The notes beneath the pieces are model-generated. The model was not told the DNA's origin. It saw only the letters and a list, made by a program, of their open reading frames with translations, and searched no databases. A program made the translations under genes and the position numbers. Shown here in pieces: positions 44,299 to 57,453 of a DNA stretch of 64,000 nucleotides (the first letter of the stretch is position 1; each line of letters begins with the position of its first letter). Source of the stretch: Paramacrobiotus metropolitanus (lineage: Eukaryota; Tardigrada; Eutardigrada; Parachela; Macrobiotidae); the NCBI RefSeq assembly GCF_019649055.1, contig NW_026570224.1:2108001-2172000 (forward strand). The letters run 5' to 3'.

Positions 44299-45000
44299 CA
44301 AAGACTCGGCCAGTTTCACAAATAAGATCAGATTATACAAAGCAGTACAAATTACGCACAGACTGTTCCGGATTAAGCACCAGAATTCCCCCACAGCCGT
44401 CAATACGCAGACGTCAAAATTTCAAACCTTCAGGAGAACCGGAACGATGCATGTCGCAGGCTCGCAGCTTTGCAAGGTTACTTTGGTCTTCCAATAAATG
44501 CGCAGTGGGTTAGCGACCACCCAACTATGAATTCCATATTATTAAAATGCAGTTTTAAAGATTCGACGGAACGACCAGGCAATCACCTTTAATAAACAAG
44601 TTCACCGCAATTTTTTGTAAGTACAGTAATTCAATTACATACTTACACTCCAGTGACTCCATATTTCACAAAAAAAATCGAATGGGCTAAATTTGGATAA
44701 AAATCAAAAACAAAGTTACAAACAGATAGGCTTTGAATCAAATACCAGTGGCAGTGCAACGAATACCAGTGCCAGTGCAATGAAAACGAATGCCAGTGCG
44801 AGGTGTCTGGTATTGGAAGAGGCATTACTGGAACAGGAAGTCGTCGGGTCTTTCGTCGTTTTCGGGGTGGCCAACATTTGGGATCGTTTTCAAAGTTTCC
44901 TTGTAATCGGTAATCCTTTTGACCATTCGATTTGATCCAGTTTTGATTTTTGTCACTGTTTTGTCAGTCAGGTAGAGTCGTTCAGTTATATTATTTTACG
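44299..45000. promoter_or_regulatory. Shared divergent region CDC16/ATP synthase epsilon
   Basis: About 700 bp between two divergent starts. It contains the small tandem repeat at 44741-44801. No clear core-promoter element. Regulatory role inferred from position. Confidence 0.35.
44741..44801. repeat. Small tandem repeat with AATRCCAGTGCCAGTGCAA units
   Basis: Three imperfect units of about 20-25 bp built on GAATACCAGTGCCAGTGCAA, in the divergent promoter region. Confidence 0.6.
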
Positions 45001-45283
45001 ATGGCTGCAGCGTGGCGAGTGGCTGGACTTAATTATATTCGTTATTCCCAGATTGCTGCACGATGCGTAAGTGCTTAGGTAGTACTCATTGTCCAAGCTG
45101 TGAGCTAAACTGGCATTTCGCATTTTACCGATAGCGAAGATGGCAGCGCTTTGATTTATTTAGGTACGGCAGGCTTTAAAGTCGGAATATAAGAACGAAG
45201 CCGCAAAGCGCGCAGACGCAAGCGCCCGAGTGACTCGATGGGAGGAAGGACGCGCGGGAGCCATGCAGGCTGCCAAGAACTAA
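45001..45283 (+). CDS. ATP5F1E: Mitochondrial ATP synthase epsilon subunit
   Basis: Tiny central-stalk subunit of F1 ATP synthase, 61 aa, two exons: 45001-45066 and 45164-45283. The start MAAAWRVAGLNYIRYSQIAA matches the family core W.AGL.YI.YS.I, followed by RQALKSEYKNEA. The family lacks a cleaved presequence, and its length (50-65 aa) agrees. The intron has donor TGC|gtaagt and acceptor atttag|GTA. It is missed if only long open frames are considered. Confidence 0.93.
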
Positions 45284-46212
45284 GTGACAGGCAAACATTT
45301 TTTTGCAAAATGCTGGTCCGTTGGTAGAGTGCATCTTCCATTTGAATACTATGTAATTACAGCGCGGCCGTGAAGATCAGTCTGTTGGAGTGTGCAGAGT
45401 GTGACGTCGTGTTAATTATTTCATTTTATGCGTAAATGCTGGGAATTTGTCGTAAACTGCCTACATAAATAACGACATGGGTTCTACGAAGCTGGTGCAG
45501 TAAAAAAAATCTACGAAGCTGGTCTATTATGGTAAAATTACTCTGTGTTAAAAGTCTCAACTACGTAATTTGGTGGCAGTTTTGAGCAGATATCGCGCAA
45601 ACCATGCAACTATGCATTGCATTCAAGCATGCAAGATGTTGGATCGAGGATATTTAATTATATCGAGGATATTATATTTTTCTTCTTTTGTTGAAAAATT
45701 GCAGACTCCGAAAGCCTGTCAAAATTTTCTCTTAACCACATCAATATCATGCGTATATTACTCGATTCTGTAGACTGTAGAGAAGCACATATGTGGGAGC
45801 ATTTTCATGTTAGTTTGCGATGCTGCGCTAACATTTCAGCAGTACAGTACTTAAACAGTTGACACAATAGACTCAGCAGTACTGTACATTGTGCAAAAAA
45901 TTGTATTCTCTGCCACGGGTGCTTTTGTTCTTGAAATTTATTTACCGTACCTTTTCTTTTGCCTCTAACTATAGCATTTATATAGTTGAAGGAGAAAGTA
46001 AAGCATTTGTGTCGCAATTATTGCACAGCACTGTACAATGTGCGTCATATTAAAGAAGGATTAGCCTTCCCGGTTGTCACTTCCTCTCTTCCATAAAAAC
46101 GCTTCGCCAGGTTACATACGACACGAACTCGCTTTATTAGCAGAAAATAGTCAAAATACCATTAAAAATCGAAAGACATCAATCGGAAAATGGATCGGAA
46201 TCCATATCCATT
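45284..46212. other. Convergent region, ATP5F1E and RECQL 3' ends
   Basis: About 930 bp with no recognised gene, holding both 3' UTRs. A reverse-strand AATAAA for RECQL is at 46133-46138. Confidence 0.45.
46133..46138 (-). terminator. Candidate polyadenylation signal of RECQL
   Basis: AATAAA on the minus strand, 75 bases past the RECQL stop codon, a normal spacing for a short 3' UTR. Confidence 0.5.
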
Positions 46213-49188
46213 TCAGAACAATCCGCGGCGCTTTTTCCCACCGGAACTTTCAAAGCTTGTAGATCGTTTCATCGTGGCCAACGATACATCATCTGCAAGT
46301 GCTACTTTTTTAGTCGGTCTGGCAGAACGGTCTTCCAGATCACCGAAATCCAACTCAACATCGGAATCTTGTTTCTCGACGATTTCTACATCACGATCGC
46401 AGCCGTTTTCGACAATTTGTACATCTGCATTTCCATTGTGAGATGTAGAAGAAGCTCCTTCCTCAATGTCATCTGTTAGAACATGCTCCTCGTATGCACT
46501 AAATGCCGCCAAAATATCCTCGTCGTCTTCATTCTGTTCCGACTCGTAGTCCCCAGCAGCTGTTGGGGAATCTTTTGTTTTTACCAATTTCTGGTAAGTC
46601 CGGTCGTCTATTTCAAACGAGATTTCCAATTTCGCTTGATCTCGCAGCAGAGTAGGCGCAAGCGGGCCAGCGACTATGTATGTCACGTAATTGTAAGCAG
46701 TTGCATGGAATGTTTGTCCCAGGTAGTTATTCAGAATCATATCCACAATAATCCGTTCGCAATCGGACTGCGTGGCTGTTTTCACATTTCCCAGCCGTAT
46801 CTGTCGCTTATTCAGCCATGCATCAATGACTTGTGCAGCAGTACATTTCCCGGTTTTTGAGCGCCCAATCGCGACCTTCACCGCCTGTAACGAACAAGAA
46901 AATAATGGATCTGAGTTTAATAATAATGTATAAATTGCACTGATTTCCGGTCATAAAAACCACAGAAAATTTTTAAAAAGTTTTAAACAATTTCAGTCTT
47001 AAATAATTTACACATTAAATCAGACCTTTACGATGTCTTTAGCGTGCTCTGTCACGTCAATCGTAATGGTATGGCGATTCGCCCGCTTCTTGCAAATGTC
47101 ACACATCTCATCGCACATATCCGACGTCCATTTTTCACCGAAAAACTGCGCCAGGGGCCATCTTCGGCACTTGTCGATATTGTGAGCATAGCGCACCATT
47201 TCCCGAACGTTGTCCTGTCCAACCTTCTCCGTGAAAGTCAAAGAGGTCATACGGAATGCATCTTGCATCCGGAAGAACAGTATGCAAGCTGACTTCTTTC
47301 CGTCCCGTCCAGCACGACCGCTTTCTTGGTAATAAGTCTCGATACTTTTGCTGATTGTATGATGGATAACAAAACGCACATCCGGTTTATCAATGCCCAT
47401 ACCGAACGCCACTGTCGCCACAACGACAGAAATCTCGTTATTTAGCCAAGCGTGATGGGTTACGGAGCGTTTCTCAGGTGTGAGCGATGCGTGATACGGT
47501 TTAGCCTTCACGCCGCGCTGTACAAGATCTTGAGCGACTTCTTCGGTGTCCTTAATGGACAGACAGTAAACAATACCTGCGGAAGAAGAGAGTCTGTCCG
47601 TTGTTTAAATTGCCGGTATGAAGGCTACACATTTCCGCTATACTGTTTTACGCTTACCTGACTGTCCATCAAAACGGTGTTTAATGAGATTAGCAATTTT
47701 ATCCACAGCCAAACTGGTGGCAGAGGGCTTATACTGCACTTCGTACAAGAGATTCCCTCGGTTAAACGGCGCACGAAAAACTACGGAACCCTGGAGCCCC
47801 AAAATATTCTGAACATCTTCCAGTACACGGACAGTCGCCGTGGCAGTGAGTCCCAATATCGGCGTCTGAGGGTACTGGCGCTTCAGGATGTTAAGAGCCT
47901 TATAATCCGGCCTGAAATAAATTTTTTCTGGATTAATTATACACCATTAGCGTACGATCGCATAAAAACAGCACATCCGGAAAAAAGTCGGTTTCATCAG
48001 CTTCACCTAAAATCATGGCCCCACTGACTGCAGCAGTGCACCTCATCTATCACAATGCGAGAGAGCATTCCCGCAGCGTAAAGAGCTTCCATCCGCGCGT
48101 TGAAGGTCTTCGTTTTAGCAATCCTCTCTGGGGTAACGTAAATAATTCTCAACGTTGTTTTCGGATCCATCAGCCTCGTCAAGACTTGGCGGCTTTGTTC
48201 TGCTGGCAGCCCCGAATGGAAAGTCACGCCCTCTATTCCGTATTTTCGCAAAGCCAGGAACTGGTCCTCCATTAAACTGCAAAGGTAGACGCATATTATA
48301 CATTTTAGTATTTTACATTAGCAGTTCAAGAACATTTTACCTGACAAGGGGAGAGATGACAACGGTAATTCCACGCAGCGATGCAACAGCGGGGATCTGA
48401 TAGCACAGCGATTTTCCTCCGCCTATAAATAACAAGTTTTTGTAATATTCTGAACACGGCCTGGAATAGTGGAATTACTCTGCCGTATAATATTACACTG
48501 CCTGGAAAGTATAAATCGGACAAAGGAAAAATCTAACATGTAATTATTCAACTTTTGCAGACTACCGGCATTTACCGTCATTCAACTGCTAACTGCTTCC
48601 AAAATCTGAAATTTTTGTTAAAGTTATTATCAGTTCGGTATGTAGTTATGTACACACACTGTATCAACAGGCATGGTAGTAACATTTTTTCAACTTGATG
48701 TGCATTTATGAACTGAAAAACGACAAAAATTCGAAGAAAAAATACAGCTGCAGGTGCGAAACAACAAATCTTAAAAAGAGCTGTCAAATTTTCAATAATT
48801 TTCATCAAATACAGATACCCGACATTCTGGACACAGCTGCGGCTTTCTCAAAAAATTAGTCAGACAAGCAATTACCTGTCGGCATAATGAGAATGCAGTC
48901 TTTATTCGCCATAGTCACGTTAATTGTTGACAGCTGCAGTGGACGAAAACTAGCAATTCCCATTTTGGTGCGAATTTTATCCACAGCATCACTCCAGGGA
49001 AATATACCACGCTCCCAGTCATGATCTTGAGATCTCTGTTGAGATACTTTCACCTTAGCCAGCAAAGCTTGCTTGCGCTGTTCTAAAGCTTCGCGTCGCT
49101 TGCGAAATTCTTGTATCTTTAGATCCACTACAGCAATCTCTTCATCAATGGTTGCCAGTTCGGACTGCAGTGATTTCGCTGCAGCCAT
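46213..49188 (-). CDS. RECQL: RecQ-family DNA helicase, RECQL1 type
   Basis: ATP-dependent 3'-5' DNA helicase for replication-fork and repair intermediates, nuclear. 713 aa from six exons: 49188-48876, 48422-48341, 48276-48007, 47911-47658, 47576-47026, 46884-46213. The N-terminal coiled coil (LKIQEFRKRREALEQRKQAL) is the RECQL1 oligomerisation-type segment. Helicase motifs are FRPLQLSTINVTMA (motif 0), MPTGGGKSLCYQ (Walker A), DEVHCCSQWGHDFR (DExH plus aromatic loop), GLTATAT, VATVAFGMGIDKPDVRFVIH and YYQESGRAGRDG. The Zn-binding Cys set CRRW...CDEMCDICKK and a winged helix follow. The last ~110 residues are acidic (EQNEDDEDILAAF) and end in a basic KKRRGLF, a possible nuclear signal. No HRDC domain, as expected for RECQL1. 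The donor at 47025 (AAG|GTCTG) is weak but closes the frame. Confidence 0.95.
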
Positions 49189-49919
49189 GGCGGACAATAA
49201 ACGGCGCTCAATTAAGTACCTAAAGAGCTAAATTAGTACCTGGCACGCACAAGAGATAACATCGACCATGCAAACTGCATGCTGCAAACCTACATTACTG
49301 CAAGACCTCGCAACCTCAACGCTGAAGAAAACGGCATTTAAATCTTATCGCACTGTTACTTCCTAATGGGTGACAGTAAGTCACTAACCACCTATTCACG
49401 GTAGTTCACTCACCGAGTCCTTCACAACGATTGCCAGCTGACAGATGTCCCAACTCGCAAATACTTTGGTTTGGCAGCAGTATATTCAACAGTCCCGCGT
49501 ATCGCGGACTTGCAGTTATAAGTCAGTAAGTGCGACAGAAAATGTCACCAGAAATCAGAAAGTTCATGCTACTTCTTCCTTTTGATTTCGTATCATAAGA
49601 GTGCACAATAATATTATTGTGCACTCATCATAATCTCTTGCAACTTGCAAGCACCAAATCGAAGTGTTTCAAATTTTGTGCACTTCCTGACTTCCAACTT
49701 CTACAGAAAGTTCAACTCTTCCACTTAATACAACAAAAACATAACTACAGTCGTGTTTCATTGCGACCGCCCGCAGAACTGGTTTCCTACCGACACTTCG
49801 ACGAAGCTCGGCTCGCCGGTTCAACACATTTTGTAATTTTACAGATTTTGTGCCACAAACTCTGCTTCGGTAAATCATAAAACTGGATTTCCTCTTTTTG
49901 TATTTTATTAGCCTTCATT
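49189..49919. promoter_or_regulatory. Shared divergent region RECQL/DDX18
   Basis: 731 bp between the two start codons. It contains the perfect palindrome at 49599-49626. An acceptor-like ttattag lies just before the DDX18 ATG, so an untranslated first exon is possible. Confidence 0.4.
49599..49626. repeat. Perfect 28-bp palindrome
   Basis: GAGTGCACAATAAT and its exact reverse complement with no spacer. It sits about 295 bp before the DDX18 start and 410 bp before the RECQL start. Either a hairpin relic or a symmetric protein-binding site. Confidence 0.75.
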
Positions 49920-52572
49920 ATGTCTCTTCCGGACAAGATATTAAAGAAAAAGCTGAATAAATGGGAAACCATGAAGAAAACTGAACGACAGAAACGGATG
50001 GAAAAAGAAGCCCCGGTACGGAAACGAAAAGCTAGCGAGGCAGAAGAGGAACCTGAGTCGGGAAACCATGAAGGTCCACGAGAAGACCAGTCCGGTCGTT
50101 CCAGCAGAATTGTTCCATCTTCGATCAGCAGTATGTTTGTGAAAATGTAACGTTTATCCTACAACAGTAACAATACATAGCCTTAGTATGTTTTGCACCC
50201 ATTCAGTGTCTGATGGGCAAAATGGCAAGGCAGAGTCTGTCGAAGAAGTTTCCCATGATTCCGGAAAAGATGTGACGACGAACGGCTTGCCGTTCTCTGA
50301 CCTTGAAGGAAAGGTGTCAGACAACATTTTGAAGGCGGTGAAAGAGATGACATTTACCCATATGACCGATATTCAAAGCAGATGTATACCACCTCTTTTG
50401 GAAGGAAGGTACAGTGCACTGCTAATCGCATACTATGTAATCCCTTTAGTCTTGCACTCACTGAATTAACGAGTTAAAAATTATGTCATCTACTCACCGT
50501 AGATTTCTTAGGCTTTCTTTGTACTTAAAAGTATGGCATTCGTTTTTTGTAATAATTTTTTTGAGTAAATTTAGTATTTGTTTTTTATGGTGAATTTTTA
50601 CTTTTTTAAGAGTCTTAATAATTGTAAACGAAATGGCAGCATCGATTATTTTTTATATTGGGTGTGAACAGATGATTTAGTTTATTTTGTTTGTCTGGTA
50701 GGGATTTGATTGGTTCGGCCCGTACAGGAAGCGGTAAAACTTTGGCTTTTCTTATTCCGGCCATTGAGCTGCTGAATAAAGTAAAATTTCATCAACGCAA
50801 CGGAACGGGATGTATTATTGTTTCTCCGACGCGAGAGCTGTCTATGCAGACGTTTGGAGTTCTGAAGGAACTGCTAAAATTTTCTACACTTACTTTCGGA
50901 TTGATTATGGGGGGAACTAATCGGCAAGCGGAAGCCGATAAATTGGCCAAAGGAGTTAACATCCTCGTAGCGACACCTGGTCGGCTGTTGGACCATATGC
51001 AGAGCACCAATCAGTTCGTGTATAAGAATTTATTGTGCTTGGTAATTGACGAAGCGGATCGAATTCTGGATATAGGATTCGAGGAAGAAATTAAGCAGAT
51101 CATTCGACTGTTACCTAGTGAGTTTTTTTATGCGATCTGAGCTTCTTGGTACCATGAATCCTTGTGCGAAAATGTGTTCATTCAAATAATTTTGTAGAAA
51201 AACGACAAACCATGCTGTTCAGTGCAACTCAGACCCAGAAAACAACCGATCTCATAAAACTGGCCGTCTCCACCGCGCCGATTTATGTCGGCATCGACGA
51301 CGACAAGCAGGTTGCGACTGTGGAAGGGCTTAATCAGGTTAATACTTTTGTCGAATATTTTCGATGGATGGAAGAAAGAACAACTGCTTTAATGGTCGTG
51401 TTTTTCAGGGATACGTTGTCTGCCCCTCAGATAAACGATTCCAGTTACTGTTTACCTTTCTAAAGAAAAATAAGAAAAGCAAAGTCATGGTATTCTTCAG
51501 CTCGTGTTTGTCCGTGAAGTTCCACCATGAACTGCTTAATTATATTGGATTGAGCGTAATGTGCATACATGTAAGTACACATCTGTTTCCGATTTTTCCG
51601 ACATTCAGAAAGAAATGTTGCGGTTTTTTTCAGGGTCGGCAGAAGCAAGCCAAGCGAACGACCACGTTTTTCCAGTTCTGCAACGCAGAAAGCGGCATTT
51701 TGCTTTGTACCGACGTTGCTGCGCGAGGACTAGATATTCCTCAAGTTGATTGGATTGTTCAGTATGATCCCCCGGACGATCCGAAGGTGATTTTTTTACC
51801 ATCCATTTCTTTCTTTACTGTACAGCGTTACTGTTTTCTTTACTGTGCTTTTCTTTACTGTTCTGCGCTAGTTGTAACGCATAGTTCGAATACCATTCCT
51901 ATTACAGGCGCTTGTGGGTTCTTATTGTTGCAGCTTATTACGTTGCTTTATTCCAGTTTTCCGAATTACGTAATTTTATTCAGGTTACCAGAAAATTGTA
52001 TTAATTTGCAAGTTTATTACAGGAATACATTCATCGTGTCGGACGAACAGCGCGCGGTGAAGGAGGGCGAGGCCAAGCTTTACTCATCTTGAGACCAGAG
52101 GAGTTATTGTTTTTGCGGTACTTGAAACAGGCTCGCGTACCATTAACGGAGTTCGAGTTCTCGTGGAATAAGGTTGCCGATGTCCAGGACCAATTTGAAA
52201 AATTAATGGAGAAGAATTATTTTTTAAACATGTCGGGACGTGAAGCGTACAAATCATACGTGAGGGCATACGATTCACATCACCTCAAACAAATTTTCGA
52301 TGTCAACACATTGGATCTGAAATTAGTGGCAAAATCATTTGGATTCAAAATACCGCCTATGGTAGAACTGGGTACGTCATCTGCGTATGGACAATCATTG
52401 CAGTTTACTGTGGCATGAAATTAACGCTTGTGCATTTCGGTTTTCAGGTGTAACTAGTGGTAATCGAGCAAAATCAAAAGAACTAGGCGCTGGATATCAG
52501 CGTCCACCAATTGCAAAGAAACGAAAGCTGTATAAGCAGTTCCCGACTAAAAAGGAGCAGGAATACTTATAA
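49920..52572 (+). CDS. DDX18: DEAD-box RNA helicase DDX18/Has1
   Basis: Nucleolar RNA helicase for 60S ribosome assembly. 585 aa from eight exons: 49920-50130, 50207-50408, 50702-51117, 51198-51337, 51409-51570, 51634-51786, 52023-52371, 52448-52572. The basic N-terminal ~110 residues are followed by the Q-motif region ([18 protein letters not shown]), SARTGSGKT (I), SPTRELSMQ (Ia), TPGRLLDHM (Ib), [17 protein letters not shown] (II), LFSATQTQ (III), VMVFFSSC (IV), [19 protein letters not shown] (V) and HRVGRTAR (VI). The C-terminal [18 protein letters not shown] and SFGFKIPP are DDX18/Has1 signatures. A basic tail ([10 protein letters not shown]) follows. The N terminus is shorter than in human (670 aa). 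Tail to tail with INTS4, 269 bp apart. Confidence 0.96.
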
Positions 52573-52796
52573 CATTATGTTTTCATCAATTTCCTAACCT
52601 TACGAAGATGTGCGAAATTGGCGTTCTTGTGTTGTGTTATGTATCTGCCAAGCGTTTGCATGCAAGCGCGATTTTTACACAATTTTTATCGGTAACTTAC
52701 CAACGATACGCATGACGTACGTTGATAAAGAAAACAAAACCCAATCTAAGGGCCATAATACCGCAATTACATAATCCAAACTGCGGATCACCCAAA

Positions 52797-52802
52797 ATAA
52801 AA
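52797..52802 (+). terminator. Possible polyadenylation signal of DDX18
   Basis: AATAAA about 225 bases after the DDX18 stop, only 40 bases from the INTS4 stop codon. If used, the two opposing transcripts nearly touch or overlap. Confidence 0.35.
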
Positions 52803-52841
52803 TCAAATCTCCGCTTTAAATTGGCTTCATCCCTTGCTGCA

Positions 52842-55800
52842 TTATAGATGTGTTCGAATACTTTGTGGCATAACTTTATACGTCACTGCTTTGCCAAGGT
52901 AGAGTAATTTCTTCGTATCTTCTTCTTGAAGCAGCTGGTAGTTGCCATTTCCTAATAGCGACAAAGTTTTACCGACCACGGTCTTCGCCAATTGGACAAT
53001 AATTGCAGCCGCGGCACTCCATACGCTCTGACTGACAGCAAGATCTTTTTTAATAAAGAACTTCAGACGTCCATCCGCGTCACTCTCCGTCGTTGTGTCT
53101 TTAGCGGTAGGATAAACAACCAATCGGCGACCGTCCGGTAGCAAAATACAGATGACAATTCCTGTAAAAACCGTAACCCTATGAGATAAACAGAAAAATC
53201 ACAACGGTAAAACCAGAACCATTATTGGATTATAAATAAATAAATCCAATAATTTAAAGGGGAAAAGCTGCGAAGTTCACCCGGGAAAAGTGGTACTTGA
53301 ATGTATACTTAACTGCAAAGCACTTACCCGCCAAGTCCAAACATCCTTCTACGACAGCTTCCAAAGGAATTTTGTGAATTGTCCCAGCAACTACATTCAC
53401 CACATATTCGTTCTCTATTGGTGACACAATATTCACGCTAACCCTTTGTATTTCACTGCCAGGAAGGCGAGGAACGGGGATACAACTCCGCAACCAGGAT
53501 AGAAGCTTTGAATACGGGAGCTTTGTAGCGTACATTGTTTTCAGATCGTCTCCGATACCGGATATCCATCGAGGTAATTTTTCTCCATATTTACCAGACA
53601 TGCCCTCCAAATCGGTGATGTCAATCAAAATTTCAGGTCCCACTTCCACCAAATCGCCAGACCGTTCTCCACTTTGTAAAGCCTGCACAGCAGAAATGCT
53701 ATACAGTATAAACTATGAATATGTACAAATGCACCAGCGAATAATTTAAACAGCAATCAATCCCGAAGCTCATAACAACCATACACTAAAAACCTGGGCA
53801 AACTGCTTTTACAGACATTAAATGGCTGTTACCGAACACTTATTTTTGATTTACCTGAAGTAATTTGTCCTGAAGTATGAGGGTAGCCGTCAACAAGCGA
53901 TCGCGGTCAGTCATACCAGTAAAAAGCGTTCTCATTTCATCCACGATGCTTTTGCTTACACCTGCTTCGTTCACATCGTTCTCTCTAAGCATATCATTTT
54001 CAGAGTTTTCCAATGCTTCCACGTATCGGCTAGCAAACCGGAACTGCAGATCCAACCATGCGCCAGCCGCCTCCTGTGAGACATTCCACTGTACCATATT
54101 TTGGATTTCCTTACGACCTACGTCCAAGATATCTGCGATGTTGCGATAGCCTTTTGCTTCAACGAACCGACGCTCAAGGATGGCAAGAAACGACGCAATA
54201 TTGCCATCAGCAGAAGGATATTTCTGCAAACTGCCTTTTCTTGATTTTAGTCGTGCATTTCCAGCAGTGTCAAGATATGGGAACCATTCTGTAATGAGAA
54301 TGAAATTCACAATAATTACAGAGATTGTACTAAAATCGAAACATGTCAAATCCCTGAACAAACTCAAAACTTTCATCGTTAATTTAATCCAAACCAAAAA
54401 CAAAAATTCTACTTACAAGTCAGTGATGTACCACTGAAGTGACCGAACCCACACACATACTTGTACACTGTGTGTGATACACATGAATAACAATACATTA
54501 AATAAGCAAATACAATTATTATAGTACAAGCATAACGTGTTTATCGATACGTACACGTTGAAATTTTTTCTACGAAAGATTTTACCAACACTCCTCAAAG
54601 ATATAGAAGTATTCGTATATTTACCGGGGTATTTATAGCGATAAAGAAGATAATGGCGTAAATGGAAATCCAAAAAAACTTTTACAATTTCCGGTGTAGA
54701 ACTAGCTGCATTACACAGCAGTGCCATTGTGCCGATGTAGATTTTGTCGTCCGATTTAGTTTCCGATGAATGCAAATATGGATGGATATTCAAATACACG
54801 GTGGCTTCTTCGGCTATTAAAGCGCCGTTGCTAGCACCGATCTTCGCTAAACACTGGCATATCTGTCCATGATCCGAAGGATACTGTTTTAGGTTATTAA
54901 GAAGCTCTGTGTGCACCATTCTAATTAGTTTGGCGGATGAATATTTTAAAGTCGGCAAAATGGACCGAAGACCTTGACGAATGTCCAACGTTGCGTCTTG
55001 CAAAACGGTCAAAACCATTTCTAGCTGATCTTCTCGCAGCTCGACACCGCCCCCTAGTCTGGGGAACATCTGCAGGGCTTTTAGCCGCACATCATGAATT
55101 TCATCATTGAACATATCGACGAGGAATTCCGCGCCTGTTTAATTAAAAAAATAATTGTCTAAAACGATGCAAAAATGTTAAGTATAAAACGTCTCACTGG
55201 TAGAACCAAAGGTCGGATGCTTCTCTGCTAGCAAAGCCATGGAGATGACAGCCTGTTCCCGTACTTCTTGAAACTGGTCTTCCAGTGCTAAAACAAAGGC
55301 TCCCGTGGCACCGATGGACATCAGCGAAACGTCATCCTGTTGTAGACGTTCTTTAGGGGCATCGTCAGCCCATTTACGACCGCTAGACCATTCACCACTC
55401 TCGAACAAACGCTTCTGGCGCTCGTGTCCTGCAACCTTCACTCGCAAGTCCGACATCAGCTTCTTATCCACTGTCTGCAGGATGTAGTCAAGGGTCACGC
55501 CATTCATGCGACCTAAAAATTGACTCAAAATATTGAATATTCTATGACCTGTACTTCTATACGACATATCAATCACAAGTAATCTCGTACCCAAAATACT
55601 CGCAGCTTGAGCGCGAATATTAATTTCCCAATCATTGACACGATCACATATTTTGCAGAAGACATCATCAACTAAATTAATTGTTTCGGTTGTTTCGCTA
55701 CTGTGCACAGCCTGCGCGTTCGCCACTTGCTGGCTAGGATAGTCGTCGCTCAGGCGAAAAATAAGGTTCATAACGGACGAACGAACCGAGGAGTCAATAT

Positions 55801-57035
55801 CCTCCAGATCATTGCACAATCTCCGATAGCTGCAAAAATTTCACCATTACTACGACAAAACAATATTACAAACTACGACAAAACAATATTACAATAAACT
55901 TACACTGTACAACTCAAACAACACTAGCCAGCGAGTCCTCAAATTTATCAAAACGATCAGCAATTTACATAAGTAAAAAACGAAACAGAAAGCAGACCAA
56001 TCAAACCTGAACGAACAGAACGGAACAGCCAGCACAAATATCTATACATTAATATCTATACACAAATATCTATACTTTAACTTATCACGAGCAGTGAAAA
56101 TACTCACGTCGTTAGACTAAAGCGCATACGAAATCCACGCTCCGTCAACGCGTCCAGCATTCGGTAGGCCGCTGCGCGCACTTCATTACAGCCATCCTGA
56201 GCAAAACGGTTCCACAAACTGAGCACATACTGTCGCGATGTATCGCGGTAAGGCAGAACTTCCCCAATCACATCTAAACACGAAGCGAGCAGCACAGACC
56301 AACCACTATCACGCTGCATCATCTCGTCGTCGCCCTGAATATTCCCATCTGTTATATCGTCTTCGCCGTGCGCATCACTTGATAGCGGTGCTGTTAACGA
56401 AAAATTCCGCCATAAGAACTTGTCCACAATAGTCACAATGTGCCAGCAAAATGCGCTGTTCTGGCGATGCTTGACGCCTGCTTCCAGCAAGATCCGAGCG
56501 AGCTGCACCCGTATACGCGTGTCCCATGACGTAGAGTTGAGAACTTTAATAATAAATGGGCGCAAAACAGGGAAGCATGATGTCCCAAGAGATAACTTCA
56601 GCAATTCGCCCATACGCCGTAAAATTACGGAGTGCAGACTGTGAAAAATGTGAAACAGATCGCAGAGTTTTTCACACACGGCGACGATCTCATCCACGCT
56701 GACACTTACTCCATTCTCCGATATGGTCTGCAAGAAACGATCTGGTGAAAAAAATTTGTTCGAAGCGAGAAAACCCGACTGACATGTATCTGTGTGCTGA
56801 GATCGTCCAGGGCTGCCTGCGCTTTCTGCAAGTCGGTAATCCGTTCGATATCAGGCAGAACCAAAGATCGTGGATTCAAGCGGAGACGCTTCGGACTGCG
56901 CAGTGAGTCTTCTTCATCAATGTGTCTCCGCCCGCGACTCGATGATGCATTCTCTTCGCTCCCGGAGAGTTCCACATCCGTGTGGGTCACGGTGCTGGTA
57001 TAATCTGTCAGCATGCGCTTTTTGTAGGCAGACAT
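52842..57035 (-). CDS. INTS4: Integrator complex subunit 4
   Basis: HEAT-repeat scaffold of the Integrator cleavage module (with INTS9/INTS11) for snRNA and promoter-proximal RNA 3' cleavage. 1014 aa from eight exons: 57035-56784, 56727-56108, 55829-55591, 55512-55198, 55134-54625, 54288-53855, 53682-53328, 53161-52842. The N-terminal ~60 residues are polar with SPKRLRLNPR. HEAT units follow, then the family hallmark DKKLMSDLRVKVAGHERQ with GEWSSGRKWADDAPKE, ALEDQFQEVREQAVISMALL and FLVDMFNDEIHDVRL. The C-terminal part is a beta-rich domain ending in KVMPQSIRTHL. The 78-nt intron 55590-55513 is stop-free and in frame; removing it restores the conserved spacing before LDYILQTVDKKL. Size is close to human (963). 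Confidence 0.94.
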
Positions 57036-57371
57036 TGTACTGGCAGTGGCAGCGGAATGCGGTTTCCTGTAGCACGTCTGCGCGTTACCGCTGTTAGTGG
57101 ATAATGCAGTACTGGTACAGTGATTGCTCGATGAAAAAGTACATATGTACTCTTGTCAAATCAGAAGACTGAGCAGTCCACCGACCATCGCCTCCACTGG
57201 TTAAACAAAACTCCAATGAAAAACTCCGTTATCAGTTATCAGCAGCAGATATAAAATTACCCAATTTAAAATTTACTGATTTACATTTACAAATTAGATA
57301 ACTTTTCAACTTAAACCCAGATTTTCGAATTGTTATGATTTTGTGACTTGTAGTAAGATTGCCGCGAACTA

Positions 57372-57424
57372 ATTTCGGTTGCCGAGCCGAGCCACTAACA
57401 TTTCGGTTGCCGAGCCGAGCCACT
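57372..57424. repeat. 25-bp direct repeat pair
   Basis: ATTTCGGTTGCCGAGCCGAG followed by CCACT occurs twice, at 57372-57396 and 57400-57424, separated by three bases. Each copy contains the GC-rich GCCGAGCCGAGCC core, unusual in this AT-rich region. Confidence 0.8.
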
Positions 57425-57453
57425 CATGCAGTTACGCTGGTACTGCTAGGTCG

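Noticed and set aside
44693-44935. 80-codon plus-strand frame with Asn/Ser/Ala repeats
   Set aside because: It is produced by the small tandem repeat and has no exon context; it sits in a divergent promoter region.
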